NCBI GenBank assembly: GCA_019307135.1
Contig: JAFDKF010000055.1
Span: forward strand, 1 to 37,964
DNA length: 37,964 bases
Reading direction: 5' to 3'
Origin: Deltaproteobacteria bacterium
GTDB lineage: Bacteria > Desulfobacterota > Desulfobacteria > Desulfobacterales > C00003060
Made by a program: the position numbers and the translations under genes. Under the pieces are notes generated by a model. That model had not been told where the DNA came from. It did no database searches and was given only the letters and a program-made list of their open reading frames with translations. This document shows, piece by piece, positions 8,173-17,500 of this stretch (position 1 is its first letter; each line of letters begins with the position of its first letter).

Positions 8173-9093
8173 TTGAATCGTTTTAAAGAATTTCTGGCAA
8201 GCTATTTGACAGGGTTGTTGTCGATTCTCCTTGTCCTGAACGTGATTATTGTACTGTTTGCTTTTATGGGGATCGGATGGCAGCAAATGCTCCAGGTGCC
8301 GACCTATGTCATGGAGGCCTTGCAGGACCCTTCCCGCCTCTTGTCTCGCTGGAGCACGACGGTTGAAACGAACCACCCGATTAGAAAGACATCCGGTGTA
8401 GTGGCCGGTTCAAACATCCAACTGGTTTGTTCTGATGAGACCTTTGCTGCGGCCGTGTCCAGGGTTCGGCCGGCTGTAGTGAATATTTCTTGCGAGAGCA
8501 TTGGGCGCGCACAGGAAGTTTCCGGCAACCTGCAATTTGACGACCCGGCCCAGGATTTATTGAACGTTGGCGGCATCGGGTCAGGAATAATTATCGATCC
8601 GCGCGGCTACATTCTTACCTGTTACCACCTGATTTCACGGGCATCAAACATCACGGTCACGCCGTTCGGCTATGAGGTCATGCGCTACCGGGCACGTCTG
8701 ATCGCAAAGGATGAAGGCCTTAACCTGGCCGTGCTTCGAATCAATACGGCAAATGAGCTTCCTGCCGCGACCCTCGGGGATTCCGCTCAAATGGAAGTAG
8801 CCGACGTGGTATTGGCCATTGGCAGTCCCTTCGGCCTTGAACAAAGCGTGACACACGGCATTGTCAGTGACGACCATCGTGATCTGCAAATAGGGGCAAG
8901 GCTTTACAGGGAAATGATGCAGACGGACGTGCCTATTAACCGGGGTTCCAGCGGGGGACCGTTAATCAATATCAATGGCGAAGTGATAGCTATTAACATG
9001 GCCATCTATTCCCCAACAGGAGTTTACAGCGGCGTAAGCTTTGCCATGCCCATAAATCAGGCCAAGACGTTCCTGGCAAGGACGATTCAATAA
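8173..9093 (+). CDS. Trypsin-like (HtrA/MamE-O type) protein with degenerate catalytic triad
   Basis: 306 residues. Membrane anchor about 13-33, then an HtrA/DegP-type trypsin fold: GSGIIIDPRGYILTCYHLIS, LAIGSPFGLEQSVTHGIVSD, NRGSSGGPLININGEVIAIN. Catalytic His (H152) and Ser (S260) are present, but the Asp expected in the D(L/I)AV strand is Asn (EGLNLAVLRI, N184). There is no PDZ domain. Proteases that lost catalysis are known in magnetosomes (MamO), where the fold serves another role. Start is a TTG with AAAGAGGAAA just upstream. It follows the double-PDZ gene. Could still be weakly active if D180 substitutes. Confidence 0.85.
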   Translation: MNRFKEFLASYLTGLLSILLVLNVIIVLFAFMGIGWQQMLQVPTYVMEALQDPSRLLSRWSTTVETNHPIRKTSGVVAGSNIQLVCSDETFAAAVSRVRPAVVNISCESIGRAQEVSGNLQFDDPAQDLLNVGGIGSGIIIDPRGYILTCYHLISRASNITVTPFGYEVMRYRARLIAKDEGLNLAVLRINTANELPAATLGDSAQMEVADVVLAIGSPFGLEQSVTHGIVSDDHRDLQIGARLYREMMQTDVPINRGSSGGPLININGEVIAINMAIYSPTGVYSGVSFAMPINQAKTFLARTIQ

Positions 9094-9318
9094 AAGCCGG
9101 GCCTTGTTGAAAGGTAAGTTCTCAATCCCTCTTCCCTTGGGAGGCATAAGCACTAACTTAACAGAAACAGTGATGGGGACAGGACTGGGGTGGCATGGAC
9201 AAACTTGCTTGTCCGTGCAAAAGATTTCATATGAAACAACAGAAAAGAAAAACCGTTCACCATTTCAATGATCCCGGTCATGCTCATTTTTTGGGCTTGC
9301 TCATTATTTGGGCCAGTT

Positions 9319-9372
9319 TGTGGGAGCGGCTTTCTATCCGCGACCATCGGGGCTGGAAAGCCCCTCCCACAA
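9319..9372. repeat. Dispersed hairpin repeat in a 400-base gene-free gap
   Basis: Between the protease and the LapA-like gene (9094-9492) I see no gene. The gap holds tgtgggagcggcttt...aaagcccctcccac, a hairpin family seen again at 12964-13015 and 29754-29785. Confidence 0.6.
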
Positions 9373-9492
9373 AGTCATACTATGACCAAGCCCTCACTTT
9401 TTAACGTTTTCCTGTTATCGACAGGTGCCATTATTGAGTGGAATTGCCGGCCAGGGTGAGGTTTAAGCGGTTACGCTGAAAGAGGTTAAGTA

Positions 9493-9765
9493 GTGAAGAA
9501 AATAGCATTTCTCTTATGGATTGTTGGGGGCCTGTCAGTAGCAATAATAACAGTATTTTTTGCTATCATGAACTCGTCCCTTGCTCATGTGGATTTATTC
9601 TTTGCTGAAGGCGACATTGCAGTGTTTTTGGTTATTATGGGTTCATTTCTAATTGGGTTCTTCACATGTATGGTTTTCATGTGGTTAAGAAGAATGCTGG
9701 GCCGTCACAGGAAGACCGATAGTTCCTCCAGAGCGGAGGAAAGGGCCCTTGTCGACGAAATCTGA
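9493..9765 (+). CDS. LapA-domain small membrane protein, MamL-like
   Basis: 90 residues with two membrane helices (about 5-25 and 44-66) linked by NSSLAHVDLFFAEGDIAVFL. The pattern of helix, ANxxxVxLxF-type strand, second helix with GFFTCM, then a basic cytoplasmic tail (WLRRMLGRHRK) is that of the LapA/DUF1049 family. MamL, needed for magnetosome membrane invagination, has the same architecture with a basic amphipathic tail, and this gene overlaps or abuts mamM. GTG start with an AGAGG site upstream. The MamL link is by architecture and position only. Confidence 0.72.
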   Translation: MKKIAFLLWIVGGLSVAIITVFFAIMNSSLAHVDLFFAEGDIAVFLVIMGSFLIGFFTCMVFMWLRRMLGRHRKTDSSSRAEERALVDEI

Positions 9766-10690
9766 AATGATCTTCAATCAACAATCAACAACCATGGATG
9801 ATCTTGGGCCGATAGAGGCCAGGGAATCGGGTGAGGTTTATACCAACCGGGTTTACTGGATCGTGTTCTGGGCAAATTTGGGTCTGGCCCTTTTCAAGCT
9901 TACGATGGGGGCTCTGGGATATAGCCGGCTGCTCATCATTGATGGACTCAATTCCGCCGCCAATGTGGTGGTAATCACAACGGTTTTTTTCGGCATACGG
10001 ATGAGCCGGCCGCAGACCGTTAACGAAAGGTATCCTTACGGCAAGGGAAAAGCCGAGTTTATGGTTACCCTGGTCGTTGGGTTTCTCCTGGCTGTGGGAG
10101 CGTCGGCGATTCTGGCCTTGTCGATAAAGACTTTTTTCCTACCTATCAGTCTGGAGCCAACGGGTATCGGTATGGCCACCGCTTTGATTTCCATCGGTGG
10201 GAATCTGATATTGATTCGTTTCCTCAAGCAAGCCGGCTTGCTTCAGGAAAACGTGGAATTTCAGAAAATGGCGCACCTCCAGTCGCTTAATATAGCCTCC
10301 TCTGCGGTGGTAATTCAGAGCCTTCTTCTGGCAGGACTCTTTGGGTGGTTTGTTGCGGAACGAATAGGGGGGGTCAGTATCTCCCTGATTGTGGTTTGGT
10401 TGAGTATCCGGATCATAAAGAGTTCCCTGGACGGTATAATGGATCGAAGCAGTGGCAAAAAAATTGAATCCCGCATCACGGCGCTGGCCGGGGCGGTAGA
10501 TAAAGTTGAGAAAGTAGAGTGGGTCCGTACGAGACGTGTTGGGCAAAACCTCTGCATTGATCTTAACGTAGGGCTAAACGGGGACTGTACAATCCGCCAG
10601 GCTGATCAGGTTGCCGCACGGATTCGGGAACGCCTGTGCTTGAAAATGGAAAGGATCTCTCATGTCACTGTGCACCGCTATCCGGTCTGA
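9749..10690 (+). CDS. mamM: MamM-like cation diffusion facilitator, metal ligands altered
   Basis: 313 residues, six predicted membrane helices and a C-terminal cytoplasmic domain as in CDF transporters. MamM likeness: YPYGKGKAEF after TM2, and in the C-terminal domain VRTRRVGQNLCIDLNVGL, IRQADQVAARIRERLC. MamM pairs with MamB to move iron into the magnetosome and stabilises MamB. Unusually, the TM2 site usually D-x2-H-x3-D reads D65-x2-N68-x3-N72, and the TM5 Asp is Asn (SLNIASS, N181). Transport by this subunit may be impaired; it may act as a partner or stabiliser. Start is either TTG 9749, overlapping the previous gene, with an AGGAAAGG site, or the ATG at 9767. Confidence 0.85.
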   Translation: MSTKSEMIFNQQSTTMDDLGPIEARESGEVYTNRVYWIVFWANLGLALFKLTMGALGYSRLLIIDGLNSAANVVVITTVFFGIRMSRPQTVNERYPYGKGKAEFMVTLVVGFLLAVGASAILALSIKTFFLPISLEPTGIGMATALISIGGNLILIRFLKQAGLLQENVEFQKMAHLQSLNIASSAVVIQSLLLAGLFGWFVAERIGGVSISLIVVWLSIRIIKSSLDGIMDRSSGKKIESRITALAGAVDKVEKVEWVRTRRVGQNLCIDLNVGLNGDCTIRQADQVAARIRERLCLKMERISHVTVHRYPV

Positions 10691-10847
10691 TTTCCGGTCC
10701 ATGCGTTTGCCAGAAAAAACACGAATCTCGGGCATCCTTCATCCCTCGGTTTACACTTTTCGAGAATGCGGGCCTTCGCCGCGCCGCAACGGCTACGGCC
10801 GCGCAGGCGGGCGCCAAGAGATAAATTCTTTTGTTCGTAGTTTTTGG

Positions 10848-10938
10848 TGTCAGGCGTAGTTTTTGGTGTCAGGTGTCAGGTGTCAGGTGTCAGGTGCAAG
10901 AAACACTGAACACTGAACACTGAAACCTGAAACCTGAA
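10848..10938. repeat. Word-like tandem repeats (ggtgtca, gaacact, aacctga)
   Basis: About five copies of ggtgtca followed by three of gaacact and two of aaacctg lie just upstream of mamI. Confidence 0.75.
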
Positions 10939-10982
10939 TTCACTGGTCAATAAAAAAAATTGAAGAACAGGAGGAGATTATA

Positions 10983-11201
10983 ATGAAACACATTATCATC
11001 GGGCTTGTGGCAATCACTTTGGGGTTATGGGGGATTGTGTTGAATTGGTACCAATTTCTGGACCTTTTGTGGGTATTGGTGCCCATGGCTGTTCTCGTGG
11101 GGGGCATTGTCGCTCTTTTGGCCGGAATAAGCAATTTCAGCAAGGGGTCGCAGGTTAAAGCGACTACTGACCTGGAGGAACGTGGAGGGATGGATTTATG
11201 A
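10983..11201 (+). CDS. mamI: MamI-like magnetosome membrane protein
   Basis: 72 residues with two membrane helices (about 3-21 and 29-51) separated by a short loop NWYQFLDLL, ending LLAGISNFSKG and a polar tail. Size, two-helix plan and the IxGL...LG..GI..NW...D pattern fit MamI, which is needed for magnetosome membrane invagination. Its stop codon overlaps the start of mamA (ATGA). AGGAGGAG ribosome site before the ATG. A paralogue is encoded at 18532-18705. Confidence 0.8.
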   Translation: MKHIIIGLVAITLGLWGIVLNWYQFLDLLWVLVPMAVLVGGIVALLAGISNFSKGSQVKATTDLEERGGMDL

Positions 11202-11872
11202 GCAAGAATAAAGAGCCCGATGATGAACAAAGGCGAACGGGGAACAAGGTCCCTCTGACCTTCTATCTCCAATGGCCGATAATACAGTTGGGCCGCACGG
11301 TGGGCGAGATAGTGGACTCGTATAAAAAAATCTTCAAGATTGCCCCCACGGACCTGAAAAGCATGTATCTAAAGAAGTCCAGGGCGGCGGACCGGGCGGG
11401 AGATACGCGCAGGTCTCTGTTTTTTATGGAAAAGGTTGCTTCGCTCGATCCAAAAGATCCTGACGCCTTATATCAGCTCGGGATCGCTTATGAGAAGAAG
11501 AAGGCATTGGATGAAGCAATCCGGGCTTATCAGAGAGTTATAGAGATCAAGCCGGACCACGCAAAGGCCAATTACCGCACGGGCGTTATTCACCTTCGCA
11601 AGAAGGCGCCGGAGCAGGCAGTTAAAGCGCTGGAGGCGGCCCTAAAAATTGAGCCCGAGTCTGCGGAGTTGAATTTCCGGTTAGGCCAGGCCCACGACCG
11701 TTTGCAGGACTTCGATAAAGCCATCTCGTTTTTTTCCAGGGCAGTGGAAATCAACCCGGATTTTCTCCGGGCATACAAGAATATGGCGCTAACCTATGAC
11801 AGTGCGGGTAAACATAAAGAGGCATTGGAGTGCCTGAAACGGGCACTTGAACTGGAAGAGGCGGCTGCCTAG
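11198..11872 (+). CDS. mamA: MamA-like TPR protein
   Basis: 224 residues, close to the usual MamA length. About five tetratricopeptide repeats from residue 50 on, seen from the recurring W/Y-LG-A/Y-A-P pattern: DALYQLGIAYEKKKALDEAI, AKANYRTGVIHLRKKAPEQA, AELNFRLGQAHDRLQDFDKA, LRAYKNMALTYDSAGKHKEA. MamA coats magnetosomes on the cytoplasmic side and serves as a scaffold. The N-terminal 45 residues are not TPR; residues 20-40 are amphipathic and may touch the membrane. Overlaps mamI by four bases, so translation is coupled. Generic TPR proteins are common; the mamI-mamA context makes the assignment. Confidence 0.85.
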   Translation: MSKNKEPDDEQRRTGNKVPLTFYLQWPIIQLGRTVGEIVDSYKKIFKIAPTDLKSMYLKKSRAADRAGDTRRSLFFMEKVASLDPKDPDALYQLGIAYEKKKALDEAIRAYQRVIEIKPDHAKANYRTGVIHLRKKAPEQAVKALEAALKIEPESAELNFRLGQAHDRLQDFDKAISFFSRAVEINPDFLRAYKNMALTYDSAGKHKEALECLKRALELEEAAA

Positions 11873-11944
11873 TCAATCGGCTTAAACCACTGCGTCTGGC
11901 AGCGGTGCCATAGAAAGGTTCCACCGTTATAGTAATTATTGGAG

Positions 11945-12140
11945 AGTGCCTAAAGTGAGCTAAAGTGTCTAAAGTGCCTAAAGTTATTGAGAGGATAATT
12001 TAGGAATAAGTTCACAAAACCTGGAAGTTCTATTGGCACAAATTACCGAGAAGCTATTCGGGCCAGAGTTCAAAAATAAGATCAAAGATTCAGCTTTTAA
12101 ACTTTAGGCACTTTAGCTCACTTTAGGCATTTTAGGCACT
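11945..12140. repeat. Inverted pair of agtgcctaa/ttaggcact repeats
   Basis: Four imperfect copies of taaagtg(c/t)c at 11945-11984 face the complementary run at 12101-12140, with about 115 bases between. A long stem is possible in the gap between mamA and mamQ. A further direct copy is at 14003-14043. No gene is seen in 11873-12218. Confidence 0.8.
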
Positions 12141-12218
12141 TACTCAAGGGTGCCTTCGATGCTCAACAATACAGGCCACCGCCTTGCGGTCGTAATTTGA
12201 CTACGTCAGAAATAAACT

Positions 12219-12872
12219 ATGGCAGATTCTGAAAAGCTCAGCGCAGCGGAACTAAAGGAATTTCTTACCGGACAGGTCCAAAAGCTGCGGCTGTTAAAAA
12301 GGTTTTTGATTGTGCTGGTTGTCCTGGTGGTTTTAGCCATACTTGGACACGTGATCTACTACTATAACTATCTAACTACCTTAAAGTACGATGTACTCAA
12401 CGCCAGGGCCAAGGTGGAAAGCGCGATTCAATACCGGGCAAATCTCGTGCCGGTGCTGATCGAAAGTGTGGTCAGCTTTGTTGGGCATGAGGACGACGTG
12501 TTCAACCGGGCTGTGGACGCACGCGAACGGTCACTGACCGTGGCCCGGCAAGCCACGGAGGAACTCCGAAAAGCAGCCAACCAGCCAATGGAGGAAGTCT
12601 TGCAGAAGATTATGGCCATAGCGGAGCAATATCCGGATCTGAAAACAGGCGAACCGTTTCAACTGTTGATGCAACAGGTAACCGATGCCGAGGCGGAAAT
12701 CCTGAAGCAGCGAATTGACTACAATGACAAAGCGAATGACTATACAACTGCCATGTCGATGTTTCCGGGGAATTTTTACGCGGCAAGCTTCGACTTCCCG
12801 TCTTACGAATATTTCAAGGGAAGCTGGCAGTCAGAGTGGCCCGAGGTGACGGTTCAAGCTCAGGAAAAATAA
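12219..12872 (+). CDS. mamQ: MamQ, LemA-family magnetosome protein
   Basis: 217 residues. A cytoplasmic N-terminus of about 28 residues, one membrane helix about 29-50 (RFLIVLVVLVVLAILGHVIY), then a long helical domain (YNYLTTLKYDVLNARAKVES ... QYRANLVPVLIESVVSFVGH) typical of LemA. MamQ is the magnetosome LemA homologue, needed for membrane formation. Generic LemA proteins share the fold, but gene order mamI-mamA-mamQ-mamB supports MamQ. The C-terminus ends with an aromatic stretch (FPSYEYFKGSW). No strong ribosome site before the ATG. Confidence 0.88.
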   Translation: MADSEKLSAAELKEFLTGQVQKLRLLKRFLIVLVVLVVLAILGHVIYYYNYLTTLKYDVLNARAKVESAIQYRANLVPVLIESVVSFVGHEDDVFNRAVDARERSLTVARQATEELRKAANQPMEEVLQKIMAIAEQYPDLKTGEPFQLLMQQVTDAEAEILKQRIDYNDKANDYTTAMSMFPGNFYAASFDFPSYEYFKGSWQSEWPEVTVQAQEK

Positions 12873-13085
12873 GTGTTCAGGGGGGTCAAGGGTTACCCCT
12901 AATGCTGTTGAATTAAGGGTTGGCTCGAAAAGAGTTCCCCTGGCTTGTCATTTTGGCCAGCTTGTGGGATTGGCTTTCCAGCCGCGATGGTCGCGGCAAG
13001 AATGCCGCTCCTACAGAAGTGTTGAACCGGCCGAAGTCATGACCACCTTAAGTCAAGAGCATTAAGGCTTACCCCCGGGAGGCTG

Positions 13086-13997
13086 GTGACGGTAAAGAGG
13101 ATGAAGGGCACTGAAAAGCGGCTGGAAGTCTATCCGGAATGTCACTGGTGCGCTGCCAACGTGGGGCGGCTTGCCCTGTGGGGTAATATCGGATTGTTTG
13201 CCATAAAGCTTTTGTGCGGGATAGAAGGTGACTCCAAGGCTGTTCTGGCAGACGCTGTGCATTCGGGCGTGGATGTTTTGATGGCAATTGTACTAATGAT
13301 CTGCTTGCGCGTCAGCAAATCGCCGCCGGACGAAGAGCATCCCTACGGGCATAGCCAGGTAGAGTACGTTTCTTCTCTGTTCATCGGAATCTCATTGACG
13401 GCGGTGGTAACATTAATTTTATACGACTGCGTGACAGAGATCATCCGGGGGGTTACCCACGAGCCGAGCATGGTAGCGCTTCTCGGGGTAATCATTTCTA
13501 TTGCGGGAAACGAGTTGATGTTTCGGCACTTTTACTGTTGTGGAACAAGATTCGCGTCTCCGGCGATGATTGCAAATGCCTGGGAGAACCGTGCTGATGT
13601 ATATTCTTCCCTTGCAGCGTTGGTGGGGGTGGTTGGCGCCCAGTTAGGCCTGTTGTTTATGGATCCGCTGGGTGGGATTCTGGTGGCAATATTGATTGGC
13701 CGGTGTGCTATTGAAATGCTGCGCGATGCCTGGCACGGAATTCTCGACCGCTCGCTTGATGAATCCATAGAAAACCAGATTTGCAAAGAAGCAAACGCCC
13801 ACCCCGAGGTGCGAGGAGTGGCTTCCTTGCGAACCAGAGCGATCGGTACGCATCGTATAGTAGATCTGAAAGTTGGGGTCTCGCCGGATCTGACCTTGCA
13901 CAAGGGTTACGAGATTGCCGACCACGTGAAGGGTGCGTTGACGGAAAAGATAGACAAGGTGGGACTGATGAATGTGAGCCCTGTGGGATTCTATTAA
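13086..13997 (+). CDS. mamB: MamB cation diffusion facilitator
   Basis: 303 residues with six membrane helices and a C-terminal cytoplasmic domain. N-terminal CHWC (C19/C22) matches the CxxC start typical of MamB. TM2 site intact: D56-x2-H59-x3-D63 in ADAVHSGVD. EEHPYGHSQVEY after TM2; NELMFRHFYCCG and SPAMIANAWENRADVYSS around TM4-TM5, closely MamB-like, with D171 kept (E167 at the usual His position). MamB imports iron into magnetosome vesicles and is essential for vesicle formation. GTG start with GGGAGG about 4 bases upstream. Compared with the MamM-like gene at 9749, this one keeps the metal ligands, so it is the probable active subunit. Confidence 0.92.
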   Translation: MTVKRMKGTEKRLEVYPECHWCAANVGRLALWGNIGLFAIKLLCGIEGDSKAVLADAVHSGVDVLMAIVLMICLRVSKSPPDEEHPYGHSQVEYVSSLFIGISLTAVVTLILYDCVTEIIRGVTHEPSMVALLGVIISIAGNELMFRHFYCCGTRFASPAMIANAWENRADVYSSLAALVGVVGAQLGLLFMDPLGGILVAILIGRCAIEMLRDAWHGILDRSLDESIENQICKEANAHPEVRGVASLRTRAIGTHRIVDLKVGVSPDLTLHKGYEIADHVKGALTEKIDKVGLMNVSPVGFY

Positions 13998-14002
13998 AGA
14001 AG

Positions 14003-14043
14003 AGTGCCTAAAGTGAGCTAAAGTGCCTAAAGTGTCTAAAGTG
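14003..14043. repeat. Tandem repeat taaagtgcc
   Basis: Four imperfect units of taaagtg(c/t)c, a direct copy of 11945-11984. Confidence 0.7.
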
Positions 14044-14048
14044 ATATT

Positions 14049-14188
14049 CTCGTTCCCATGCTTATTCTCGTTCCCATGCTCTGCGTGGGAACGCATACCG
14101 ATAGGCGCCCTGCGCCCGGTAAGAAGATAGACGTATTGGACGCAAAGCGTCCAGTGGTTGGGTTACAACGCAGAGCATTGTAACCAGT
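14049..14188. repeat. Dispersed palindromic element of about 140 bases, copy 1
   Basis: Starts with cgttcccatgctctgcgtgggaacgc and ends with gggttacaacgcagagcattgtaacc; both parts are hairpins, with a third (ttggacgcaaagcgtcca) between. The same three-hairpin element is at 33973-34094. Confidence 0.8.
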
Positions 14189-14457
14189 ATACCCGGTCTG
14201 GGTCAGGGGCGCGACAGATCGTAGGGGCGGGTTTATCCCGCCTGAATGACGGGCGGCGTAAAGCCGCCCCTACGAGAAAAACCCTGCCCGCCCTGGCGCG
14301 ACAGCCTTGGACAGACGTGTCGTTCGTGTCATCCCGGTTTGGGTCAGGGGCGCGACAGAAGATGGAGAATGCCACAGAGTGAAAAACCCGGTCTGGGCCA
14401 GGGATTGTCAGGATAAATAGAAATCATGTAAATCATGTAAATCCTGTCAAAAAAAAT
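14189..14457. repeat. Mosaic of short repeats upstream of the 1015-residue gene
   Basis: No gene seen. It contains gggcgggtttatcccgcc-type hairpins (14226-14275), two copies of cccggt(c/t)tgggtcaggggcgcgacag (14192, 14335) and one of cccggtctgggccaggga plus aaatcatgt repeats (14388-14457). The last block recurs at 27798-27874. Confidence 0.7.
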
Positions 14458-14527
14458 TTTTGCTGAAAAGGGCTAATCTAATAAGCGACTTCTCTCACAG
14501 AGAAGGAGGCTGAAATGGTGGACCGGA

Positions 14528-17500
14528 GTGTTGCTGGCTCTTACGGGTGTGGTGGCCCTGGGGCTGGTTGCCATAGTCGCTTATCCGAATCTCTTGCCTG
14601 AAGTGATCCGGGAAAAGATAGCATCCATCACTAGCAAAGCACAGAGTTCGACTGCGTACCTCGGTGTGGAGATCCAGGATTTGAAGGAGTCCATGGCCGA
14701 GGCCCTGGGCTTGAGATCTACCAGCGGAGTGGTGATTACCAGGGTGATTGCCTCTTCTCCAGCAGCCGAAAGCGGGCTAAAACTGGGCGATATTATTCTG
14801 CAGCATGATCGCTTGAGGGTAAAGAATAGTTCCGAACTCCAGGATATGCTTGCCGAGGCCAGCCCAGGAGATACGGCCAGGATTGTGGTGGACAGGGACG
14901 GCCAGGTAAGAACCTTTTATGTTGAACTGGCACAACGTCCGTCCTACCTGATGCAAGCTGCTTACACCTCTCCCGGACAAACGGATTCGAACCCCGAATG
15001 GGGTTGCACCCTGTCTCCACTGACTCCGGAGTTGGCCCGGCAACTATCCCTTCCTTCTTCGATAAAGGGCGTGGTGGTGGTCGCGGTGGCTTCCTCGGGA
15101 TTTGCAAAAACCGCCGGGGTATTGCCGGGCGACGTGATTGTCAGCGTGAACCGCCAGCCCACGCAAGACCTGGCTAGCTTTTACAAGGCAATTGAAAACC
15201 AGCAGTCCGTGGTCTTGCAGATTTACAGAAGCGGTCAGGCAGTGTACGTGCAGTTGAATGTGAGTTCCGCCTCGCCGCCTTTGGCTACCATTGCCGGAAG
15301 CGTAGCCGAGAGCGCTCCAACGTCCCAGCGTGTGGCAGTGGCCGCAAACGGAAGCGACTTAAATGCCCAGTTGGCTGTGCGGTTCGGCACTGCGCCTTAT
15401 TTTGTGATTGCGGATCTAGGCACCAACCGGTTTCAGGCAATCCAGAATAATACCCTGGCCGATTCCAGGGGTTATGGCATCGCGGCCGCACAACTGGTGG
15501 CCGCGCGGGGTGCTGGAGCCGCTATTGCCGGCGCTTACGGTCCCCAGGCCTACGATGCATTGAATGCCCTGAATATCGTTCCTTTCACTGCCAACCCCGG
15601 CAAAGTCTCTGATGTACTGAACCAGTATCGTTCGGCCCTTCTGACTCAAGTAACCGATCCAACGCTTCCCGGGTACGGTTATGCAAGAAGCATCATTGCA
15701 ACCGGCGGCTCTCCTTTTTCAAGCGAGGAGGAGGAAGAGGAAGAAGAGGGCGGCTACAAGGGTATGCCATATACTATCCCGCCACAGGGCAAGTACGATC
15801 CTGAGCAGGATCCGGCAAATGCCTTGCAGAATACGGCAGGTTCCAGCCAGCGCACGGACTACTGCTACTGTCCGACTTGCCGAATCCTGGTGCCGCACCC
15901 CCCGAGTGTTCCATGCTCCGAGCTGACATGTCCGCAGTGCGGGAACCGCCTGATGAACTGGGATTCCGGAGCGCTTGCACCTGGCGCAAGCGCTCCTCTG
16001 GCGAACTATGGCCAGGTGCCGGTGCTGAACCAGAGTCAAACACGCACAGGAAGCGCCGCTATTGTCCCTGTGCCGGGGATTTCACCCGGTGCTGCCGGAA
16101 CGTTGAACCTCAATCAACAGACTCAATACTGTTATTGTCCGACTTGTAATATCGTTTACGAGCATCCTGCCGGCGTGCCCTGTTCTTCGCTTGTGTGCAG
16201 TGCATGCGGTAGCCGGTTGATCAGCCTCAGCCCGGGCTCCGGGAGTCCTTTACCTGCTGCCCAGACTTCGGCCGGTACCGTGGTTGCAGGACAACCGGGG
16301 ACTATTCCTCCGATGGGTCAAACCTCGGCCGGTACCGTGATCGCAGGGCAGCCTGGGACCATACCTCCCATGGGCCAGACTTCGGCTGGCACGGTTGTGG
16401 GAGGCCAGCCTGAGACCATACCTCCCATGGGCCAGGTAACTGCCGATACTACTCTGCCGACAGGTGTCTTGCAGGGCACTATCGATGGGAATTGCGTGTG
16501 TCCTAAGTGTGGAACCACAGTTCCTCATGTGCGTGGTACCGCTTGTTATACGATTCCGTGTCCCAGGTGTGGCACGCTTATGGTCAGAGAGGGTGCAGTC
16601 ATTAACCCGTGGGGAGTAGCGCCCCAGTATATTTATCCGACTGGACAGACTTCGGCAGGGACTTTGGCTGAACCACAGCTTAAGACAAGTACGAGCCCGT
16701 TAACCGGAAGCCAGACGCCTTTTCAGGGAACACCCCAGAGGCCATCTTACGCTGGCGCTGCAAAGGGGCAAAGAGATCTGAACCCCGGTGCTTTACCTAC
16801 CGGACAAACTTCAGCAGGCATTACCGTGGCCGGGCCAAGCAATATGCCTTCGGGAGGACAGCCGCAGATGGGCGCCACCTCAAGGGGCCAGGCTTTGGCC
16901 GGAACCGTGGTTGCAGGTCAGCCTGGGACCATTCCTCCCATGGGCCAAATCTTGGCCGGCACGGTGGTTGGAGGGCAGCCCGAGACTATTCCCCCGATGG
17001 GACAAATCTCGGCAGGGGTTACCGTAGCCGGCATACCCAATATTTCGACCGGGATCCTTGTTGGAGGGCAGCCGGAGACCATTCCTCCCATGGGCCAAAC
17101 TTCAGCCCTGACGGAGCCTGCTTCTTCCGCAGTGACAGTTGCGGCCGAGGATTCAGGGAAGATTTGTATTGCTGTTGCCGGCTCCACTATGGATGCTCCG
17201 GTAGCGGCTCTGTTTGACCGGGCGCCCTATTTCTTGATTGTTGGCCTGGGGAGCTTTAGGTCAATACCCAATCCTAACGCGAGCGACTTGACCGGGGTTG
17301 GGGTACAATCCGCCCAGTTGGCGGTGAGCGAGGGTGCAAGGGCGGTCATTACTGACGACATTGGCGTTAAGGCTATGGAAGAACTGGCCAGGCTGCGTGT
17401 TCGGGTCTATACGGGCGTGAACGCCTCGGCCAACCAGGCCATGGCCTGGTACCAGGACGGCCGGCTGTCGCCGTCTACCCTGAATGCCTCTGTCGCTGAT

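Noticed and set aside
14515..14601. A separate 28-residue leader peptide from ATG 14515
   Set aside because: Has a good ribosome site but overlaps the membrane-anchor coding of the large gene and has no features of its own; noted under the start-codon finding instead.
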